From Acidimicrobiales bacterium (GTDB lineage Bacteria; Actinomycetota; Acidimicrobiia; Acidimicrobiales; SZUA-35), in contig JAWKIO010000005.1 of the NCBI GenBank assembly GCA_041394265.1, forward strand, positions 248,001-312,000: a DNA stretch of 64,000 nucleotides. Direction: 5' to 3'. Shown here piece after piece: positions 58,965 to 64,000 of the stretch. The notes below the pieces were generated by a model. The model made no database searches. It worked only from the letters and a program-made list of their open reading frames with translations, and had not been told where the DNA came from. The stretch's first letter is position 1, and each line of letters begins with the position of its first letter. Made by a program: the position numbers and the translations under genes.

Positions 58965-60248
58965 ATGGACTCGGGAGCAGCAGTCACCACATCACCATCG
59001 ACTGCGACCACCGGTCGGCTGTTTCATGGCTGGCGGGTCGTCGGCGCGGGTGCCATCGTGCAGGCGCTCCAGGCCGTGTTCTTCATCCAGGGATACGGGC
59101 AGTACGCCGTCGTACTTGAGCGCCAGTTCGGATGGAGCAAGACCTTCATCTCGGCGGGCTATGCGATGAACCGTGCGGAGAGCGGCCTTCTCGGACCGCT
59201 CCAGGGCTGGCTCCTCGGACGGTACGGCACGGTGGCCGTGATGCGAGCCGGCGTCGTGATGATGTCGAGCGGGCTCCTGGCTCTCAGTCAGATCCAGAAC
59301 AAGGTCCAGTTCCTGGCCGCGCTCTTGCTGACCGCCGTCGGGGCGAGCCTCTCGGGATTCCTGAGCGTGACCACCGCAACCGTCAAATGGTTCGAACGAA
59401 AGCGCGCCCGTGCGCTGTCGCTGTCGGGCATGGGATTTGCCATCGGCGGTGGCTTCGTCCCCCTCCTGGTCTTCAGCCTCGAACGGGCGGGCTGGCGGTG
59501 GACGGCTGCGGGGTCGGGACTGATCTTCTTCGTCCTCGGCATGGCGTTGATGTCGACGTTCGACGGCACGCCGGCGTCGAGGGGCGAGTTCGTCGACGGC
59601 GTCCAACCGAGCGAGGCGACACAACGAAGCTTTCGGGCCGAAGGCGTGTCCGACGTGCACTTCACCGCATCGCAAGCCCTTCGAACCCGAGCGTTCTGGA
59701 TGATCTCGCTCGGCCACGCGTCGGCGTTGCTGGTGGTCGGTGCCGTGATCGCCCACCTCTCCCTCTATCTCACATCGGAGCAGGGCTACTCCCTCCAGCG
59801 CGCCAGTTTCGTGGCCGGTTCGCTCCCTCTGGTGCAGATCGTGGGGAACCTCCTGGGCGGCGTGCTGGGCGACCGGATGAACAAGCGCATCCTCGCCTCC
59901 ATCGCCATGCTCGGCCACATGGTCGGCTTGCTCTTGCTCGCCTTCGCCACCCACCGCTGGATGATCTGGCTGTTCGTGCCCATCCACGGTCTGGCCTGGG
60001 GCGTGCGAGGCCCATTGATGCAGGCACTGCGAGCCGACTACTTCGGGTCCACGTCGTTCGGCCAGATCATGGGCTTCTCGTCGCTCATCGTGATGTTCGG
60101 CACCGTCGGTGGACCGTTGGTGGCCGGGATCCTCGCCGACAGCACCGGCAGCTACCGCACGGGCTTCACGATCCTGGCCCTGATGGCCGGGGCCGGCCTC
60201 ACCTTCTTCGTGCTGGCAACCCCGCCCGCTCCGCCATCGCGCTCCTGA
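58965..60248 (+). CDS. MFS transporter (monocarboxylate/OFA-like)
   Basis: 427 residues, 12 predicted helices. LFHGWRVVGAGAIVQALQAVFFIQGYGQYAVVLERQFGWSKTFISAGYAMNRAESGLLGPLQGWLLGRYG is typical of the monocarboxylate/oxalate-formate branch. It probably imports an organic acid. ATG 58965 and GTG 58947 are both possible; neither has a good ribosome site. The gene is alone between mocR and an SDR gene. Confidence 0.87.
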   Translation: MDSGAAVTTSPSTATTGRLFHGWRVVGAGAIVQALQAVFFIQGYGQYAVVLERQFGWSKTFISAGYAMNRAESGLLGPLQGWLLGRYGTVAVMRAGVVMMSSGLLALSQIQNKVQFLAALLLTAVGASLSGFLSVTTATVKWFERKRARALSLSGMGFAIGGGFVPLLVFSLERAGWRWTAAGSGLIFFVLGMALMSTFDGTPASRGEFVDGVQPSEATQRSFRAEGVSDVHFTASQALRTRAFWMISLGHASALLVVGAVIAHLSLYLTSEQGYSLQRASFVAGSLPLVQIVGNLLGGVLGDRMNKRILASIAMLGHMVGLLLLAFATHRWMIWLFVPIHGLAWGVRGPLMQALRADYFGSTSFGQIMGFSSLIVMFGTVGGPLVAGILADSTGSYRTGFTILALMAGAGLTFFVLATPPAPPSRS

Positions 60249-60338
60249 CCGCCCAGGCCAACGGCGACGGGGCGCCGACACCGCCCATGTGGTTGACTCT
60301 CCGGTGGGCCTCGATCGAAGCGTGCACGTGGGGGAATC

Positions 60339-61205
60339 ATGGCGCCGAAGACCGTACTGATCACCGGAACGTCGTCGGGCATCGGCGCCGCCTGTGTCGC
60401 CCGTCAGGCCGAGGCGGGATGGCGCGTCTACACCGGGGTGCGCAACGACGCTGATGGCGAGCGGCTGTCCCACCCGGGGGGTGAGGTGATTCCCGTCATC
60501 CTCGACGTCACCAAACAGGAGGACATCGACCGTGTGCTGTCGCGGATCGACGCCGAAGTGGGGCAGCTCGACGGGCTCGTCAACAATGCCGGCGTGGGGG
60601 TCGGCGGCGCAGTGGAGTTGTTGACCGACGATGAGTGGCGTTGGCAGTTCGACGTCAACTTCTTCAGCCTGGTGACGCTGACACGAGAGGCGTTCCCACT
60701 CGTCAGCAAGGCCGATGGCCGCTTCGTTCACATCGGGTCGGTGGCCGGTCGGATCGCGATGCCCGGACTCGGACCGTACGCCGCCTCCAAGCACGCCGTG
60801 TCCGCCTTCAATTGGGCGCTCCGAGCGGAACTCGCCCGCAACACCAAGATGACGTCGTCGGTCATCGAGCCAGGTGAGATCAAGACATCGATCTGGGACA
60901 AGGCGGAAGCGACGATCGCCGAGTTCGAGGCCCGCCTGGCCTCGACGAACACGCAGGACCGCTACGGCTTTCTGCTCGACAGCCAGCGCGGCTTCGTCGA
61001 AGAGGGCAAGTCGAAGGGGATCGATCCCGACCGAGTCGCGTCAGCCGTCGAGCACGCGCTCACAGCATCGCGACCCAAGGCTCGCTATCTCGTAGGACCC
61101 GATGCCAAGGGCGCCGGCGTCATCGCACGTCTCCCCGACCGGGCGCGGGAAGCACTGATCACGCTCGACGGCAAGCGGTTGGAGCGAGCCGGCCGTCGCC
61201 GCTAG
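60339..61205 (+). CDS. Short-chain dehydrogenase/reductase
   Basis: 288 residues. TGTSSGIG cofactor motif at the N-terminus, VNNAGVG, catalytic Ser in HIGSVAGR and YAASKHA for Tyr/Lys. The EPGEIKTSIWDKA region and length resemble retinol-dehydrogenase-like SDRs. Substrate unknown. It is the last chromosomal gene before the tRNA fragment that marks the edge of the putative element. Confidence 0.85.
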   Translation: MAPKTVLITGTSSGIGAACVARQAEAGWRVYTGVRNDADGERLSHPGGEVIPVILDVTKQEDIDRVLSRIDAEVGQLDGLVNNAGVGVGGAVELLTDDEWRWQFDVNFFSLVTLTREAFPLVSKADGRFVHIGSVAGRIAMPGLGPYAASKHAVSAFNWALRAELARNTKMTSSVIEPGEIKTSIWDKAEATIAEFEARLASTNTQDRYGFLLDSQRGFVEEGKSKGIDPDRVASAVEHALTASRPKARYLVGPDAKGAGVIARLPDRAREALITLDGKRLERAGRRR

Positions 61206-61236
61206 TCGCGTCTCACACGTTCGTCGGATCGATGCG

Positions 61237-61292
61237 TGCCCGGGACGGGATTTGAACCCGTACATCCTGAAGGATCGAGGGGTTTAAGCCCA
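61237..61292 (-). tRNA. Truncated tRNA-Leu(TAA), 3' half only (att site candidate)
   Basis: On the minus strand the sequence reads anticodon loop CTTAAAC within GGG/CCC, a long variable arm ATCC-TTCA-GGAT, a T arm ACGGGTTCAAATCCCGT and the acceptor 3' strand CCCGGGCA ending at 61237. This is class II tRNA-Leu architecture. The D arm and a 5' GCCCGGG acceptor strand are absent in the next 100 bp. A 3' tRNA half is the classic scar left by integration of an element at a tRNA 3' end. Confidence 0.75.
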
Positions 61293-61310
61293 ACACCAGC
61301 CATGCTGGCC

Positions 61311-61426
61311 AGTCCGAACCCATCCGGCTGAGTCCGAGAACATCCAGCTCAGAGCACTGCACCAATCCGACGCCGTCCAGCCCCATCCGAGGCAATCCGG
61401 CCACGTTCGCGACTAATTCGCGACTA
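61311..61426. repeat. Paired direct repeats next to the tRNA scar, integrase arm-site candidates
   Basis: Four 18-mers of the form RTCCGA-N5-TCCRGC lie at 61311-61328, 61331-61348, 61364-61381 and 61384-61401 (the fourth begins CATCCGA). They form two pairs, each with a 20-bp period. They are followed by TTCGCGACTA twice (61406-61415 and 61417-61426). Imperfect direct repeats just inside an element end are typical arm-type sites of tyrosine recombinases. The rest of 61427-61605 contains no gene or signal that I recognise. Confidence 0.6.
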
Positions 61427-61605
61427 TTTTCGGGCTTCACCTGAGTCTGTTCAAACCCTCTCGGCCGACACCGATCCATCGTGTGCAAGGCACCGTTGCG
61501 TTTGCTCGACAGGCAGGGGACCTTTGTCGCAACACTGACCCGGGATCTCCACCGCTTGCCGCACGCCTACCACCATGCCTCGACGTTTGAGGATACGAGT
61601 CCCTG

Positions 61606-61938
61606 TCAGCGTGGGGCGTACATGATCACAGCGACACCGATGAGGCAGATCCCGGCTCCGGCGAGATCGAAGCGGTCTGGCTTGAATCCATCGACCAGGC
61701 GACCCCACGCCAAGGATCCAGTCACGAAGATTCCGCCGTAGGCGGCCAAGATCCGACCGAAGTTGGCGTCGGGCTGCAAGGTCGCCACGAACCCGTAAGC
61801 CGCGAGCGCCGCGATGCCTGCGCCGACCCAGATCACACCCCGATGTTCGCGAACCCCTTGCCAGATCAACCAGGCGCCACCGATTTCGGCGACCGCGGCG
61901 AGAGCGAACAACAGGATCGATCGGAGCGTCGAGGTCAT
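61606..61938 (-). CDS. YnfA family membrane protein
   Basis: 110 residues with four membrane helices: SILLFALAAVAEIGGAWLIW, VIWVGAGIAALAAYGF, RILAAYGGIFVTGSLAWG and FDLAGAGICLIGVAVIMYAP. This is the YnfA/UPF0060 family, small-multidrug-resistance-like proteins frequent on metal-resistance elements. It lies 42 bp after the flavoprotein reductase gene on the same strand and is probably the last gene of that operon. Confidence 0.92.
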   Translation of the reverse strand: MTSTLRSILLFALAAVAEIGGAWLIWQGVREHRGVIWVGAGIAALAAYGFVATLQPDANFGRILAAYGGIFVTGSLAWGRLVDGFKPDRFDLAGAGICLIGVAVIMYAPR

Positions 61939-61980
61939 CGACCCACACTAGGAGTCTACCCCTCCGTGCCACGCATGGTC

Positions 61981-63343
61981 CTAGAGCATGGAGCCGAGGT
62001 CGGAGGTGACAGTCGGGTAGGCGGCAGTCATGGACTTGAGTTGCCGGGTGGTGAGGTCGAGTTTGATGGCGAGCGCACAGAAGTTGATGAGTTCGCCGTA
62101 CTCGGGCCCAAGCATGTGTGCACCGACGATGAGGTCTGTCGCTCTGTCGACCAGAATCTTGACTGCCGCTGCCGTCTCCCCGATCCGGTAGTTCGAATAC
62201 CAGCCGCTGGTGTCGGTGTACCGGACGTCGAGGTCGATGCCGGCGGCGACAGCTTCGGATTCGAGCATGCCGACACGGGCTAGTTCGGGGATGGTGAACA
62301 CCGCTGTCGGAACACCGGCATAGTCCGGGACGATGGTCGCCGACTTCAACATGTTCGACGCCGCGACCTTGCCCTCGAACACCGCAATCGGGGTGAGCGG
62401 CATGCCTGGCGTGTCCGCAGAATCTCCCGCAGCGTACACCCTCGGGTTGGTGGTGCTCTGCAGGTGTCCGGCAACCCTCACACCGCTCGGACCGTATTCG
62501 ACGTTCGCGTTCTCGAGGCCGAGCCGGGACAGTTCGGCGACGCGTCCGGCGCCGTGCACGACGAGGTCCGTCTCGATGACACTTCGCTCACCATCTCGCT
62601 CCATCGTCACTCGATAGACGGCGCCGTCGGCCTCGACCGACACGACCGAGGTACCGGTGTGCGTCTCGACGCCGGCTTGGATGCCGCGATCGACCAGAAG
62701 CTCGACAAGGTCCGGGTCGAACCCCTTCAGCGGGCGTGCACCATGATCGATGATCGTGGGTCGGGCTCCGGCTCGGGCTGCGATGTGGGCGAACTCGAAG
62801 GAAACGAAACCGCCTCCGACGAACAGGATCCGTTCGGGAAGCTCCACGAGATCCAGGAATGCAGTGCTATCGACGAGGCTCTCGGCGCCTGGAACATCGA
62901 GTGGTCGGGGGCGGGCGCCGGTCGCGATGAGAAAGTGATCGGCGATGTAGCCGACGCCGTCGATGTCGAGGCTGTTCGTCCGGGTGAATCGGGCGGTGCC
63001 GTGCAGTGTGTCGACCCCGCTCCTGGCGAGGCCGCGTTCCATGTTCGCAGGGACTGGCTCGGTGAATCCGAGTTTGTGTTGCATCAGATCGGCCCGGTTG
63101 ATGTGCAAACCCTCGGCATCGATCCCCTTGCCACTCAGGAGGCGGGCACTGTCGATGATCTCCGCACCGCGCCGCAGGATCTTCTTCGGGTCACAACCCC
63201 CGCAGCGCGCAGGTGCCGCCGTAGGGAAGTTCATCGACGATCGCGACGCGCCAGCCTGACGAGGCGCACTTGTTCGCTGCTGCGTTGCCGGCCATTCCGG
63301 CACCGATGACGATCAGGTCATAGGCGGTGTTGTCGTTACTCAC
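61981..63343 (-). pseudogene. FAD-dependent disulfide oxidoreductase (MerA/GSR-like), frameshifted
   Basis: A class I pyridine-nucleotide disulfide oxidoreductase of about 453 codons. It starts at GTG 63343 (SNDNTAYDLIVIGAGMAG) with the redox pair in GGTCALRGCDPKK, then VGGGFVSFEFA for NADPH and YAAGDSADTPG for FAD. A run of five C at 63197-63201 (plus strand) holds one base too many: as written the frame ends right after CALRG, and removing one base restores GCDPKK. Either a sequencing error or an inactivating mutation. The GTG overlaps the metallochaperone stop by 8 bp. The C-terminal Cys pair of true MerA is absent. Confidence 0.85.
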
Positions 63344-63839
63344 TGCGGGGTTCCTCTGCGGGTCGGTGGTTCGTTGTGGCAATTGGATGTGGTGGTCGTG
63401 CCGGGGACGGTTGGGCGAAGCTCGTGAGTGTCCGATGCACGTCGGCGAGGCAGCAGTCGCCGCTCGGATTCAGATGCTCGCAAGCGCACAGGCTGTCAGC
63501 GACCGCTGTCTTGATCTCGGCTTTGATCACGCTGACACCGTCATGCTCGGCGAGGTCTCGACCGAGTGCGGCTGCGGTGTGGGCGAAGCAGAAACACACC
63601 GGCGTCGGTTGGTCCGTGGCCTTCAAACCGACTTGGGTGACCACCGAGTCGGCGTCAACAATGCCTTCGCCCAAGTGGTAGATGACCGGACACTGTTCGT
63701 TGGCGCAGTGCTGCCAATCACCATCGACCGCCTCGGCCAAATGGGGACGCACCGGGGCGGCGCCGATGATCGGGCCGACGTGACCACACTTCGGGCACGG
63801 CTCGGCGTCAGCGTCGGCGTTGCTGCAACAACTACTCAT
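63336..63839 (-). CDS. CopZ-like iron-sulfur metallochaperone
   Basis: 167 residues, very Cys-rich: SSCCSN, CPKCG, HCANEQCPVIYH, VCFCFAHT and CACEHLNPSGDCCL. The pattern matches the N-terminal Zn and 2Fe-2S binding part of the archaeal CopZ-type metallochaperone, without the HMA domain. It would deliver metal or electrons to a partner such as the flavoprotein encoded next. Start ATG 63839; a longer start at 63881 would run into the MerR operator. First gene of the minus-strand operon driven by the MerR-type promoter. Confidence 0.82.
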   Translation of the reverse strand: MSSCCSNADADAEPCPKCGHVGPIIGAAPVRPHLAEAVDGDWQHCANEQCPVIYHLGEGIVDADSVVTQVGLKATDQPTPVCFCFAHTAAALGRDLAEHDGVSVIKAEIKTAVADSLCACEHLNPSGDCCLADVHRTLTSFAQPSPARPPHPIATTNHRPAEEPRSE

Positions 63840-63862
63840 CGGGGTTCTCGTCCATGAACCCG

Positions 63863-63904
63863 ACCATAAACCTTCTCCCACAGAAGAAGGTCAAGCGGTA
63901 GAAT
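63863..63904. promoter_or_regulatory. MerR-type promoter/operator between merR and the metallochaperone operon
   Basis: Minus-strand -35 TTGACC (63889-63894) and -10 TTATGG (63864-63869) are separated by 19 bp, the over-long spacer that MerR activators need. The dyad ACCTTCT-N8-AGAAGGT (63870-63891) fills it. On the plus strand TAGAAT (63899-63904) lies seven bases before the merR ATG, giving a leaderless regulator mRNA. Confidence 0.8.
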
Positions 63905-63911
63905 CGGAAAC

Positions 63912-64000
63912 ATGTTGATCGGACAACTCGCAGACGCCCTCGGCATCCCCACCAGAACCGTCCGGTTCTACGAGCGCAAAGGCCTCCTGCCAGACCCCGA
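63912..64000 (+). CDS. MerR family regulator (5' part)
   Basis: The first 29 codons are present: MLIGQLADALGIPTRTVRFYERKGLLPDP, a MerR winged-helix start with the invariant RxYERxGLL. It should sense a metal ion (Hg, Cu, Zn or similar) or redox signal and activate the divergent operon; the metal-binding C-terminus is outside the window. Transcript probably leaderless. Confidence 0.9.
   Translation, partial: MLIGQLADALGIPTRTVRFYERKGLLPDP

Noticed and set aside
61213..61488. 91-codon minus-strand ORF across the tRNA scar
   Set aside because: Its residues (LNPSILQDVRVQIPSRAR) are a translation of the tRNA 3' half; such spurious ORFs are common over tRNA genes.
61451..61972. 173-codon Arg-rich minus-strand ORF
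   Set aside because: It overlaps ynfA in another frame and has the Arg/Gly-rich composition of GC-rich shadow frames; ynfA is a clear family match.
61981..63343. Mercuric reductase (merA) assignment for the flavoprotein
   Set aside because: The redox motif is CALRGCDPKK and no C-terminal vicinal Cys pair is present (ends SDLGSML), so a general disulfide reductase call is used.
1..64000. CRISPR array, rRNA or riboswitch
   Set aside because: No regularly spaced identical repeats with unique spacers, no rRNA-like stretch and no recognisable riboswitch aptamer were seen; the 29-bp-period repeat has only four imperfect units in mixed orientation.

Overview
The window is GC-rich, gene-dense DNA with many ATGA/GTGA stop-start overlaps, frequent GTG starts and several apparently leaderless genes. 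It encodes F420/deazaflavin-type enzymes, luciferase-like monooxygenases, KstR2-like TetR, MarR, IclR and LacI regulators, a P450 and many short-chain dehydrogenases. This suggests a heterotrophic actinobacterium, most plausibly an Acidimicrobiia (Ilumatobacter-like) lineage. The taxonomic placement is inferred from gene content only.

Layout. 1-6 kb: cell-envelope genes (SH3 lipoprotein; a MoxR-DUF58-VWA cassette; a small secreted protein divergent from a membrane-anchored HtrA-like protease). 6-8.3 kb: an operon with ApbE flavin transferase, a ferric-reductase-like membrane protein and two small single-span proteins. 8.4-14.9 kb: SDR, histidine kinase, shikimate-kinase-like protein, PhyH dioxygenase, MFS transporter, CoA-transferase, cupin. 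14.9-22.7 kb: a TetR gene followed by a complete catechol meta-cleavage operon (catechol 2,3-dioxygenase, dehydrogenase, decarboxylase, hydratase, aldolase, acetaldehyde dehydrogenase, tautomerase and an XylT-type ferredoxin). 22.7-25.9 kb: a LysR regulator divergent from a haloalkane dehalogenase, then a P450. The LysR intergenic region and the meta-operon promoter share the same dyad (CATACC-N4-GGGTAT), which links regulator and operon.

26-36 kb: two luciferase-like monooxygenases, a KstR2-like TetR, and a seven-gene minus-strand operon (Rieske alpha and beta subunits, LigB extradiol dioxygenase, SDR, amidohydrolase, alpha/beta hydrolase, shikimate-dehydrogenase family) that looks like a ring-hydroxylation plus ring-cleavage pathway. 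36-38.5 kb: a two-component pair in convergent orientation. 39-44 kb: an HpaB-type flavin monooxygenase, SCO6745-family protein, HpaR-like MarR, single-component Rieske oxygenase and a deazaflavin oxidoreductase, with clear palindromic operators. 44-50.5 kb: carbohydrate genes (galactokinase beside a truncated SorC-type regulator, two paralogous LacI regulators flanking an esterase-DUF1593 operon). 50.5-56.6 kb: an IclR-led operon of unknown substrate (acyl-CoA-dehydrogenase-like oxygenase, luciferase-like oxygenase, DUF3500, tandem NTF2-like protein, esterase), preceded by a 22-codon leader ORF. 56.6-61.2 kb: EamA/MocR divergent pair, MFS transporter, SDR.

61.2-64 kb looks like the left end of an integrated element. 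A 3' half of a tRNA-Leu gene is followed by paired 18-bp direct repeats and then metal-resistance-type cargo: YnfA, a frameshifted flavoprotein disulfide reductase, a CopZ-like metallochaperone and a divergent MerR with a 19-bp-spacer promoter. Overall the region is an accessory catabolic block for aromatic, halogenated and sugar substrates, bounded on the right by a mobile element.
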